A stretch of 43,961 bases of DNA, taken from assembly GCA_001800285.1 (NCBI GenBank), contig MGVC01000057.1:1-43961 (forward strand), read 5' to 3'. This document shows, one piece after another, positions 1-7,007 of this stretch. The notes under the pieces were generated by a model. The model was not told the DNA's origin. It searched no databases and worked only from the letters and a program-made list of their open reading frames with translations. Source of the DNA: Elusimicrobia bacterium RIFOXYA2_FULL_39_19. GTDB taxonomy: Bacteria > Elusimicrobiota > Endomicrobiia > CG1-02-37-114 > XYA2-FULL-39-19. A program made the position numbers and the translations under genes. Each line of letters begins with the position of its first letter. Positions within the stretch are counted from its first letter, which is position 1.

Positions 1-202
1 TATCCAGTATCATTTTATAAAAGGAAGAAACTGGATAGACATGGATTTCCGCGAAGGGTATTAAAAGATTATAACACAACTCAAAGGCTGTTATTTCTTT
101 TTTAGGGTTATAATGCACAATCAAATCAAAATACTTATCCTGAAACCATCTTCTGAATGCTTCACCCGGTATCTGCCTGACTGACTTTATTTCTTTTAAC
201 AT
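1..202 (-). CDS. Conserved hypothetical protein, 3' end outside window
   Basis: An open minus-strand frame starts at the ATG at 200-202 and runs off the left edge without a stop, giving 67 residues. It begins MLKEIKSVRQIPGEAFRRWF and continues with DKYFDLIVHYNPKKEITAFEL. This resembles small conserved proteins of unknown function that share an IPGE..RRWF..YFDLIVW-type opening; the family match is from memory and the function is unknown. It lies downstream of the secreted protein gene at 302-1216, separated by about 100 bp with a hairpin. No clear Shine-Dalgarno sequence is visible. Confidence 0.6.
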   Translation of the reverse strand, partial: MLKEIKSVRQIPGEAFRRWFQDKYFDLIVHYNPKKEITAFELCYNLLIPFAEIHVYPVSSFYKMILD

Positions 203-267
203 AAATTTATTTTTTTGTTGACCCTACGGTCAGCGCCCGTGGAATTCTACTGCCGTTTAAAATACTC

Positions 268-302
268 AAAACTCAATGTTTCTACTACGATACTTGAGTT
301 TT
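268..302 (-). terminator. Possible weak terminator hairpin
   Basis: A perfect 9-bp inverted repeat (AAAACTCAA / TTGAGTTTT) with a 17-nt loop overlaps the stop codon of the gene at 302-1216. Read on the minus strand it is followed by an AT-rich stretch, not a clean T-run. A second small hairpin, TGACC-ctac-GGTCA, lies near 219-232. It could end transcription of the secreted-protein gene, but the long loop makes this weak. Confidence 0.3.
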
Positions 303-1216
303 TAGTTTATTATGAAAGAAAACTTTTGTATTAAATTCCCATATTTATCGATTACTTCTACTGTCCAATCTCCTGCCCATACAGGTTCAATGATTTTAGA
401 ACTCCAAGTACGATGTCTAATATATTCTACTTTTAGAGGAACTTCTGCCACTTTTTTATTTTTGTAATACCAAACATGTTTAATTATCGTAGGTTTTTCT
501 GTGCCATAAATATTTGTCCAGAAATAGACCTTACCAATGTTAGCCTTAAATTCTTTATTGGGTTTAACTGGGAGTAAATTGTCGATACTTTCACAAAAAG
601 AAGTTTCTGTTATTTGAGTTTTCCTAATTTCTTTCAAACCATTTTTAATATGACTTAACTGACCTTCTATTTCTATGTTGACTTTCTCAATATAAATGGC
701 AGCAGTTAATGGTTCTGAATGCGGCGATACTTTTGTATACAAGAAGTTGCCGCTTATGTTTGGTGTGCCTGACACGACCTCTTCTTTATATCCCAACCAA
801 TCATGCTCCTTTGTAGTGCCAAGCAGAGTCCAGTCTGATCCATTTGTTGACAAATTTATATCAATTGCTACAACACCTGTTTGACCACTAGCTTTTCCTG
901 CAAAAATAACCTTAAATGAATTTAACGATGAAATTGTTATTGTATTACAAAAAACGACATAGGAATGGTCTGCGTTTGTAGCATAACCAATCGTTGGACA
1001 TTCAAATAGGGTTGTTTTATGAGCTGTGTATAAATCCGAAGATCCTATATAATAACCATCACCATAATTATCCCATGGTTTATTAATTGAACGTACATGA
1101 CCTTCATTTAATAAGGTTATTGAGTTATTTGGCAAGAATTGTTTTTTGGTATTTTCAGATAATGCTAATTGCTGCATCAAAATTAATAATAAAATTAAAG
1201 TAATAGTTTTTTTCAT
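302..1216 (-). CDS. Secreted protein with C-terminal DUF2914 domain
   Basis: This 304-residue protein starts with a signal peptide (MKKTITLILLLILMQQLALS), so it is exported. The last 70 or so residues contain HVWYYKNKKVAEVPL, RTWSSK and WAGDWTVEVIDKYGNLI, the typical pattern of DUF2914, a domain of unknown function usually found at the C-terminus of periplasmic or membrane proteins. The middle region (about 35-190) resembles no family I can name; its Ser/Thr/Asn-rich strands and STNGSDW suggest a beta-sandwich, which is inference. The gene stands alone and has its own promoter at 1239-1267. That promoter region is shared with the unrelated lipoprotein gene at 32637, which suggests co-regulation. 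Confidence 0.7.
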   Translation of the reverse strand: MKKTITLILLLILMQQLALSENTKKQFLPNNSITLLNEGHVRSINKPWDNYGDGYYIGSSDLYTAHKTTLFECPTIGYATNADHSYVVFCNTITISSLNSFKVIFAGKASGQTGVVAIDINLSTNGSDWTLLGTTKEHDWLGYKEEVVSGTPNISGNFLYTKVSPHSEPLTAAIYIEKVNIEIEGQLSHIKNGLKEIRKTQITETSFCESIDNLLPVKPNKEFKANIGKVYFWTNIYGTEKPTIIKHVWYYKNKKVAEVPLKVEYIRHRTWSSKIIEPVWAGDWTVEVIDKYGNLIQKFSFIIN

Positions 1217-1238
1217 TTTTTTGGAGTCAACACTTTCT

Positions 1239-1267
1239 ACAATATCCTTTAGTTTGAAAATTCACAA
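1239..1267 (-). promoter_or_regulatory. Sigma-70-like promoter, near-duplicate of the one at 33190
   Basis: On the minus strand, TTGTGA (-35, at 1262-1267) is followed by a 17-bp spacer and TATTGT (-10, at 1239-1244), about 23 bp before the start codon of the DUF2914 gene. The 32 bp at 1228-1259 match 33179-33210 with two mismatches. There the same -10 lies 17 bp from TTGAGA. Conservation in front of two unrelated genes supports a real promoter. Confidence 0.55.
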
Positions 1268-1290
1268 AATTAGATTGAAATTACCTAATT

Positions 1291-1498
1291 TTTGAAAAAA
1301 TAGTTTGAAACGGCACTGTTGATTTAGTTAAAATCAAGGCAAAAACGGGGAATTAAGCCCATCCTGTCTGAACCCTTTATGGGTGAGTTTGATACTTCGA
1401 CTCACGCTCAGTATATTTTCCATTTTATGGGCTTCCTGTTTTTGACGCGTATTTTAACGTGAAAAATCAACAAAAAAAGTGAAAACTATTTTCTCAAA
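1291..1498. repeat. 208-bp nested fold-back element
   Basis: Five nested inverted repeats fold this segment onto itself: TTTGAAAAAATAGTTT (1291-1306) against 1483-1498 with 15 of 16 matching; TGTTGATTT (1317) against AAATCAACA (1464); GTTAAAAT against ATTTTAAC; AAAAAC against GTTTTT; and AAGCCCAT against ATGGGCTT. The tip carries GTGAGT/ACTCAC. No credible coding frame is present. It fills the first part of the 687-bp gap between the genes at 302 and 1904. Confidence 0.7.
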
Positions 1499-1511
1499 GA
1501 TCTTCTATTAT

Positions 1512-1884
1512 GGATTCCCGATGTTTTCCTTTTACTATATGATGTCGGGACGCTGCCTGCAGTCCCGATCAGAATCATTCGGGAATGACTGCTTTTTGCA
1601 AATCCTTACTAATATTCTGCTTTTAACAAATATTTTCAGAAGCGATGGGACGTTCCCGAAAAAAACCTCCCAGAGGCGGCTTAGCAATTACGAAGCCCTT
1701 GCTTTATCTTTTCATAAGAGGTGGCAAGGACGCTACCCTCGGCCGATGGTAGAGCGAGCTGCGAGCGAGCGTTTTTTGTCCGCCATGCGAAGAATGGCGA
1801 GACCTCGGCTGATACTGCAAGCCGGGAAAAGAATGTCCCTGAGCGAATCCCTGAGCTTTTTTTATTGCCGCATAGTAATGCGGC
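1512..1884. repeat. Fold-back repeat family 2, diverged copy
   Basis: This gap segment shares modules with the copies at 22880 and 33247: a GGCGGC...GCAATTACG block near 1674-1693, the CCTTGC...GCAAGG hairpin (about 1697-1730) followed by GACGCTACC, and an AGAGCGAGC...GAGCGAGCG block followed by a T-run (about 1750-1778). Extra hairpins are ATTCCCGATG/CATTCGGGAAT, GTCGGGAC/GTCCCGAT (about 1545-1568) and GCCGCAT-agta-ATGCGGC (1867-1884). It lies just downstream of the AlbA_2 gene. A long plus-strand frame across it is an artefact of its GC-rich palindromes. Confidence 0.6.
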
Positions 1885-1903
1885 CGCTACATAAAAAGAA
1901 CCT

Positions 1904-3241
1904 TTACTTCTTTACTTCCCAGCGGCCACCTTTATCCGGTCCAACCCTGCGAATCACTCTATCTGTTTTAAGTTTATTTAAATTCCATTCAATGCCGCGG
2001 CGGGTTAACCCGGTTTTGTCCATAAGCTCTTTTTGAGTAATCCGTGAATTAGCTGCCAGTAAACCCATTATCTTCTCCCTGGTTTTCTCCACAGTTTTCT
2101 CCACAGTTTTCTCCACAGTTTTCTGTGTAGTTTCTTCAGGCCGGTAAAAAGTAACCACAAAACCGCTTTTATTTTTTGTAAAAGAAACTTTTACCTTTGC
2201 AGCTTTGCATTCCCGGGCTATCCGGCGCAAGCCGGAACCCCACTTTTCCACATCCTCAGAACGAAACAACGTTTCTGCCACCAAAGGATTGCGGGGCATA
2301 CTGGCTTCTGTGCCTTTTATAAAATCTTCGGGTGAATATTCATAAGGGAACTGGCCCGGATTAAATATTTCTATCCTGTCTTTATAAATTGCCACCTCAT
2401 TGTTCTTTGGATTTGTAAAATCCCGGTGGCAAAGTGAATTAATAATAGCTTCTCTAAGAGCGCGCACAGGAATTTCCGGTATTTCAATTCTCCTGCTTCC
2501 GGAAAGGTCTGCCCGCCAGTTAATATGTTCCTTTACATATATCTCGCTTTTTTCAATAAGATTGAAAAGATTTCCTCTGAAACTTTGAATATCCAGAAAG
2601 GTTATTTTATCTTTTCCGGCAAAAACGGCCGCCTGCACCTCAATGCGGTTATCTTTACAGAAAAGCGCATACCCCGCATTTAAAAGCCTTGTTCCTTTTA
2701 TAAGATTAAGCTTTTTCAGCACATTTTTAGCTGAATCAAAAGCAAAACCTATACGCCCTGCCTCACGGCCCCTTTTTACAAATTCGCGGATAGTTGAGAT
2801 ATCTGCCTTTGCAATTGGAGCCTCAGAGACTTCCGTACCCCAGGAATACACATAATGATTTTTCTTTTCAACAAGCCGGCGCAACTCAGATACAGAAAGC
2901 TTTCTATCTTCATCACCCATGCGCAAATAGAATCTGCCGTAGGCAGCATATAGCTGGTCCTGACCGGCAAAATTAACCGCTATACATTCTTTACCGGCAA
3001 TCTTCTGTTTAGTTATTTCCGGAAATATCTTTGGTTCTATGTGGTCACTAATGGCTTTGGAAATATCCCTGATAGTTGATTTGCCTATACCTTGCCCAAC
3101 CACTACACCGTTATCAGCAATTCCAAAATATATTGTACCCTTGCCGTGCTGATTAAGCATCGCGCACATAGATACAATGGCTTCTTTTAGTTCAGAAGTG
3201 GATTTTTTGAGTTCAATTAATTCAGATTCTATGAATTTCAT
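1904..3241 (-). CDS. AlbA_2 / RecG-like ATP-binding transcriptional regulator
   Basis: This 445-residue protein has the layout of the group often annotated as 'ATP-dependent DNA helicase RecG-related' or 'divergent AAA-4': an N-terminal AlbA_2 (Schlafen-type) domain (about 1-120; ESELIELKKS, GTIYFGIADNGVVVGQG), a middle RecG-associated ATP-binding region (about 220-370; REAIINSLCHRDF, NPLVAETLFRSEDVEKWGSGLRRI) and a C-terminal winged helix (about 395-440; ITQKELMDKTGLTRRGIEWNLNKL). It has no helicase motifs, so a regulatory role is more likely than RecG activity. A linker of repeated TVEK units joins the last two parts. Such genes are common in accessory DNA. The target is unknown. The ATG start lies 6 bp after the radical SAM gene's stop. 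Confidence 0.8.
   Translation of the reverse strand: MKFIESELIELKKSTSELKEAIVSMCAMLNQHGKGTIYFGIADNGVVVGQGIGKSTIRDISKAISDHIEPKIFPEITKQKIAGKECIAVNFAGQDQLYAAYGRFYLRMGDEDRKLSVSELRRLVEKKNHYVYSWGTEVSEAPIAKADISTIREFVKRGREAGRIGFAFDSAKNVLKKLNLIKGTRLLNAGYALFCKDNRIEVQAAVFAGKDKITFLDIQSFRGNLFNLIEKSEIYVKEHINWRADLSGSRRIEIPEIPVRALREAIINSLCHRDFTNPKNNEVAIYKDRIEIFNPGQFPYEYSPEDFIKGTEASMPRNPLVAETLFRSEDVEKWGSGLRRIARECKAAKVKVSFTKNKSGFVVTFYRPEETTQKTVEKTVEKTVEKTREKIMGLLAANSRITQKELMDKTGLTRRGIEWNLNKLKTDRVIRRVGPDKGGRWEVKK
2089..2124. repeat. 12-bp tandem repeat inside the AlbA_2 gene
   Basis: Three exact copies of CCACAGTTTTCT lie head to tail, with a diverged unit on each side. On the coding strand they encode TVEK repeated in a charged linker between the ATPase-like region and the winged helix. 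Units of 12 bp keep the frame, so copy number could vary without destroying the protein. Confidence 0.9.
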
Positions 3242-3247
3242 GGTTTG

Positions 3248-4681
3248 CTACTTCTTTCCTAATAAATACGAAATAAAGTTTTTGGCACCGCGGAACTTGC
3301 GGTATAAATCTGACGGGCTGGATGTTTTTAGCAGAAACTTTACCATATATGAAGGGCGGAAATAAAAACTCTTTAGCCCAGCATCAACCAGCTTATCTAT
3401 CTGCTCTCTGCTCATCCCGGGATATTCCACCACCCCCGCCTGCTCCCCTTCCTGCAAATAATCAGACCACTTTTTTGACTTCAGCCAGCCGTTCTCTTCA
3501 CACAACTTAAAATACTTTGTACCCGGAAAAGGCACCGCGCCGGAAAACTGTATAGTATCCAGCCCCAGATTTAACCCGAAGCCTACCGTCTGCTTTGCCG
3601 TTTCCAGCGTTTCACCGGGCAACCCTATCACAAAACAGCCGTGCACCTGCAGTTTTGCCTGTTTTGCCAGCGCCATAAAATTGCGCGACTGCGTAATAGT
3701 AATATTTTTATGCATCTTATTTAACAGGTCCTGCACGCCGGACTCAAAACCAACCAGCAATAACCTGCAGCCCGCTTTTTTCATAATCTTAAACATCTCT
3801 GCATCTGCCGTATCTACCCGCGCATTTACAGAAAACCTTATTTTCAGGTTTCTGCGCATAATCTCTTCACAGATTTCTATGGCGCGGGCTTTATTTACCG
3901 TAAAAGTATCATCTTCAAAGAAAAATTCCCCGCCTTTTAACACCTGCGGGCAAAGTTTAATGTCATGCTCAATCTCATCTACCACATTTTTGGCAGACCT
4001 GAACCGGAACTTATACCCGTGCATAGTCTGGGGCCACAGGCAGAAAATACAGGCGTTCGGACAGCCCCTGCCGGAAATAATATCAATATACGGGTAAAGT
4101 TTGCCCCCGTCAAAATATTTCATCAAATCCAGCTGGTGCCAGGCAGGAAACGGCAGGCTGTCTAAATTTTCTATTAAAGGCCGGGCCGGGGTGCGGACAG
4201 GTTTGCCTTCCTTTATATATACAATGCCTTTAACTTCGCTTAAGTTTGGGTAGCTGTTTACTATATCTAAAACGGTATTATCATACTCGCCTATTACTGC
4301 CACATCTACCAAACCATTGGCTTCCAGCAGGGTTTCTTCCGGCAGGGCGGATATATGCGGGCCTACCATAATTACTTTTGCGTTGGAGTTTGCTTTTATT
4401 ATCTTTGCGCAGTCAATATCTGAGTAAACTGAAGGGGTGGTAGAATCTAAGACTACAAAATGCGGGTTTTCTTTTTTTGCCAGCTCTGCTATCTTATCTT
4501 TTTCCCACTCCATAGCGGGAAAATCATAAAGTTTTGCTTCGTGGCCGGCTTTTTCTAAAACAGCTGTGGCGTATGCCAGCCAGTCCGGAGCACGCAGTAC
4601 GCGCCCTCTGGTGCGGGCGGCCCAGCGCTGGGTTCGGCAAAACCCCGGGACAAACGGTTCGTTGATAAGAAGTATTTTCAT
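3248..4681 (-). CDS. B12-binding domain radical SAM protein
   Basis: This 477-residue protein has an N-terminal cobalamin-binding-type domain (about 1-150; KILLINEP at the start, VIMVGPHISALPEETL) and a radical SAM core with the CxxxCxxC cluster motif in GRGCPNACIFCLW (about 207-219). Motifs such as EFFFEDDTFTVN and GCFVIGLPGET fit the BchE/HpnJ-like group of anaerobic cyclases and methyltransferases. The substrate cannot be told from sequence. It lies downstream of two GT2 genes, so a role in modifying a lipid or envelope glycan is possible but unproven. The ATG at 4681 follows a block of short repeats with no strong ribosome binding site. Confidence 0.8.
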   Translation of the reverse strand: MKILLINEPFVPGFCRTQRWAARTRGRVLRAPDWLAYATAVLEKAGHEAKLYDFPAMEWEKDKIAELAKKENPHFVVLDSTTPSVYSDIDCAKIIKANSNAKVIMVGPHISALPEETLLEANGLVDVAVIGEYDNTVLDIVNSYPNLSEVKGIVYIKEGKPVRTPARPLIENLDSLPFPAWHQLDLMKYFDGGKLYPYIDIISGRGCPNACIFCLWPQTMHGYKFRFRSAKNVVDEIEHDIKLCPQVLKGGEFFFEDDTFTVNKARAIEICEEIMRRNLKIRFSVNARVDTADAEMFKIMKKAGCRLLLVGFESGVQDLLNKMHKNITITQSRNFMALAKQAKLQVHGCFVIGLPGETLETAKQTVGFGLNLGLDTIQFSGAVPFPGTKYFKLCEENGWLKSKKWSDYLQEGEQAGVVEYPGMSREQIDKLVDAGLKSFYFRPSYMVKFLLKTSSPSDLYRKFRGAKNFISYLLGKK

Positions 4682-4755
4682 ATTTTATTCACAGATGGGC
4701 GCTGAATTTCTAAAAAACCCACTGATTTTCACTGAAAAAATTGAATTATGCTGGA

Positions 4756-4834
4756 TTTTTCTGTGCTACTCTGCGTCTTCTTTCTCTGCGCTCATCTGTG
4801 TTCTTTTTCACTCTGTGCTACTCTGCGTTCTTCA
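4756..4834. repeat. CTGYGCTAATCTGYGT-type short repeats (family 3)
   Basis: Three degenerate units of about 22-27 bp follow the pattern T-run, CTGTGCTACTCTGCGT, T-run. The same unit occurs at 9053-9104 and 39186-39330. Here the block begins at the stop codon of the GT2 gene and ends near the start of the radical SAM gene. Confidence 0.7.
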
Positions 4835-5989
4835 TTTATATTTAATCTGCAGCATGCTTGAGAGAAATGCAGAAAATATTGTTTGTATGCCAAGAGTTAT
4901 AAAAACCAGCGATAAAAGCGTAGTTTTTAACTGTGCCCATTTGGCGGCGGCAGGCACTATGGCGCCAAAACCAAACCCGCCCTGAACCCAAACCGTAAGT
5001 ACATAAACACCAATCCCTAAACCTGTCAGAAGAAAAATTCCTCCAAGCAGCATAGATCTTTCAAGAGAAAATTTTGTAATCAGCATTGTTGTGAAACTGC
5101 TTTCTTCCAAACCTATCTGGTGCGCATAAATTTTTGCGGTTATTCCTATATTAAAAATCTGCCAGCCAAGAATCATTAATAATCCTGAAAACATCATTAC
5201 GTGTATATCATAGGTTCTTCCGGCCAGGTAAATGGGCCCGAAAAGCAGTTTAATGCTTGCTATAGTGCCTATTAAAAACATCAGCGCTCCGGGAAGAAGA
5301 AAAAGATTGTTGGGGCTGTATAAAAGCATAAAGCGCATATGCCTCCAGGCGTCCCGTAATGATGATAATTTTGATTCGCCTTTGCGCGGATAGTAAGTAA
5401 TGGTAACTTCTGTGATTTTTAGTTTCTTTTTCATTGAATGGATTACCATTTCGCTGGCAAATTCCATACCCGTAGTGTGCAGATTCATTTTTTTGTAGGC
5501 ATCTTTTGTAAATGCGCGTAACCCGCAGTGCGAATCGCTTACCGTGCCGCCAAAAAACAGCCTGAGCATGCCGGACAAAATGGGGTTTCCTATATATCTA
5601 TGTGACCAGGTCATGGCGCCGGGCAAAATTTCGCCTTTAAAACGCGAACCCATTACCAAATCATAACCGAGTTTTAAAAATTTTATAAATTTAGGCATTT
5701 CCAGGTAATCATAGGTATCATCTGCATCACCCATAACAATATAATAGCCTTTTGATTCTTCAATACCGCGCCTTAATGCACTGCCGTAACCTTTTTCTTC
5801 CTCTTTTACTACTCTGGCGCCCAATGCCAATGAAATTTCCACAGATTTATCGGTAGACCCGTTATCCACCACTATCACTTCACCTTCCATTTTGCATTCT
5901 TCAAAAGCTTTTTTGCTTTTTTCAATACAGGCGCCGATAGTTTCTTCTTCATTTAAGCACGGCAGTACTACTGAAATTTCTACATTCAT
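4832..5989 (-). CDS. GT2 glycosyltransferase with C-terminal membrane domain (DPM1/DPG-like)
   Basis: This 385-residue protein has a GT-A fold domain (about 1-230) with SVVLPCLNEEETI, VVDNGSTDKS and MGDADDTYDY, the last holding the metal-binding acidic motif. About four hydrophobic segments follow (about 238-380). The layout fits enzymes that move a sugar from a nucleotide donor to a polyprenyl phosphate in the inner membrane. A strong GAGGAG ribosome binding site lies 6 bp before the ATG. A second GT2 gene lies 21 bp upstream, so the two are probably co-transcribed. The stop codon lies at the edge of a family 3 repeat. Acceptor and sugar are unknown. Confidence 0.8.
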   Translation of the reverse strand: MNVEISVVLPCLNEEETIGACIEKSKKAFEECKMEGEVIVVDNGSTDKSVEISLALGARVVKEEEKGYGSALRRGIEESKGYYIVMGDADDTYDYLEMPKFIKFLKLGYDLVMGSRFKGEILPGAMTWSHRYIGNPILSGMLRLFFGGTVSDSHCGLRAFTKDAYKKMNLHTTGMEFASEMVIHSMKKKLKITEVTITYYPRKGESKLSSLRDAWRHMRFMLLYSPNNLFLLPGALMFLIGTIASIKLLFGPIYLAGRTYDIHVMMFSGLLMILGWQIFNIGITAKIYAHQIGLEESSFTTMLITKFSLERSMLLGGIFLLTGLGIGVYVLTVWVQGGFGFGAIVPAAAKWAQLKTTLLSLVFITLGIQTIFSAFLSSMLQIKYK

Positions 5990-6010
5990 TGTGACTCCTC
6001 GTTAATATAC

Positions 6011-6706
6011 TTAGTTTGTAAATTTATATTTTAAAATGGTTAATACGCCTTTTACCGCATCTTTCCAGCCAATTTTTTTGCCTTCTTCCAGCTTACGGGG
6101 CCGGTAACTGATGGGAATTTCTACAACCTTGAAATTTAATTTTTTAAGTTTTATGCTTATTTCCGCTTCCATTTCAAAACCTGTGCTGATAATGCCGAGT
6201 TTATTAAACACATCTTTTTTAATCAGCTTGTAGCAGGTATAAGTATCCGTATATTTAGTACCATGAATCAGATTGGTAAGCCCGGTTAAAAACTTGTTTC
6301 CCAGCAAAAACCTTTTATAAATGTTCGGGTTGGCCTGCAGAAACCTGGAACCGAATACCGCGGATACTTCCGGGTCATCAAAACCTTTTAAAAGTACGGG
6401 TATTTCGTTTGAATCATATTCGCTGTCTGCATCCTGAATGCAGACAATGTCACCTGCGGCATTTTTCAGGCCGGTTTGTATAGCGCCGCCTTTGCCCTGG
6501 TTTTTTTCATGAAATAGGATTTTAATTGACGGTTCACCATTTACTTTTTCCAATTTACGGTTTTTCAACATTTCCCTGGTGCCGTCTTTTGAGCCGTCAT
6601 CTACCACTATTATTTCCTTATCAACAGGCAAACCGGAAAGTTTTTCTAAAACTTCCTTAATAGTTTTTATTTCGTTATAAACCGGTACAATAATTGATAG
6701 TTTCAT
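6011..6706 (-). CDS. GT2 glycosyltransferase (dolichol-phosphate mannosyltransferase-like)
   Basis: This 231-residue soluble GT2 enzyme has SIIVPVYNEIKTIKEV, IIVVDDGSKDGTRE and IQDADSEYD in family positions and the later TDTYTCYKLIKKDVF stretch typical of DPM1-like proteins. It has no membrane segments, so it probably acts at the cytoplasmic face on a polyprenyl-phosphate acceptor. A GGAAG ribosome binding site lies just before the ATG. It may form a pair with the adjacent membrane-anchored GT2. About 300 bp upstream to hemW is filled by a family 1 fold-back repeat. Confidence 0.8.
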   Translation of the reverse strand: MKLSIIVPVYNEIKTIKEVLEKLSGLPVDKEIIVVDDGSKDGTREMLKNRKLEKVNGEPSIKILFHEKNQGKGGAIQTGLKNAAGDIVCIQDADSEYDSNEIPVLLKGFDDPEVSAVFGSRFLQANPNIYKRFLLGNKFLTGLTNLIHGTKYTDTYTCYKLIKKDVFNKLGIISTGFEMEAEISIKLKKLNFKVVEIPISYRPRKLEEGKKIGWKDAVKGVLTILKYKFTN

Positions 6707-6739
6707 TTTTCTTCCCGTTCCCTTTTAAACAGTTATATC

Positions 6740-7001
6740 AAAATTGATAATTTACAATTAAAATAATTGAAAAACATTTTCTAAGTGAGCCTAAGCGATA
6801 CAAATTGTTTGGTTTTCAGAAATGAGTTGCCGGGGCTCCTCCGCTGTAAGCGGGAATTAGGAGAACATGGCGAGGCATATCCTCTTTAGTGTCTGCTGGT
6901 AGATTACAGGATAATCTAGCAGACCTCGTTTATGAATAAGCAATTTGTGCTTGAGCGTTAAGCGAACAAGAAAATCGTTTTTCATATTATTTTTGACATT
7001 A
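6740..7001 (+). repeat. Fold-back repeat family 1, copy A (candidate structured RNA)
   Basis: This 262-bp segment is nearly identical to 25037-25299. The core (6768-6984) begins TGAAAAAC and ends GTTTTTCA. It folds into an outer stem (TGAAAAAC/GTTTTTCA, ATTTTCT/AGAAAAT), a second stem (ACAAATTGTTT/AAGCAATTTGT), a closing stem (CGGGG/CCTCG) and three internal hairpins: CTCCT-CCGCT-gta-AGCGG-gaatt-AGGAG, ACAT..GAGG-catat-CCTC..GTGT, and CTGC..TAGATTA-cagga-TAATCTA-GCAG. Most differences from copy B keep the pairing. The plus strand is given because all single-sided changes give G-U pairs only on that strand. It lies between hemW and a GT2 gene. Confidence 0.75.
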
Positions 7002-7007
7002 CCACAT

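Noticed and set aside
302-1267. The DUF2914 gene as an integron cassette, since its flanking sequences resemble those at 32594-33218
   Set aside because: No attC core sites in the right order and no integrase are seen; a shared promoter and 3' hairpin alone do not make a cassette.
1867-1884. GCCGCAT/ATGCGGC as a terminator for the AlbA_2 gene
   Set aside because: On the minus strand the stem is followed by AATAAAAAAA, not a T-run; it is more likely part of the repeat.
1479-2036. A 185-codon plus-strand open frame
   Set aside because: It spans GC-rich palindromic repeats and then runs antisense into the end of the AlbA_2 gene. The translation has no recognisable motif and its length is explained by the repeats.
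3681-4097. A 138-codon plus-strand frame opposite the radical SAM gene
   Set aside because: It is wholly antisense to a gene with clear cluster and core motifs and shows no family features. Many similar antisense frames in the window were dropped for the same reason.
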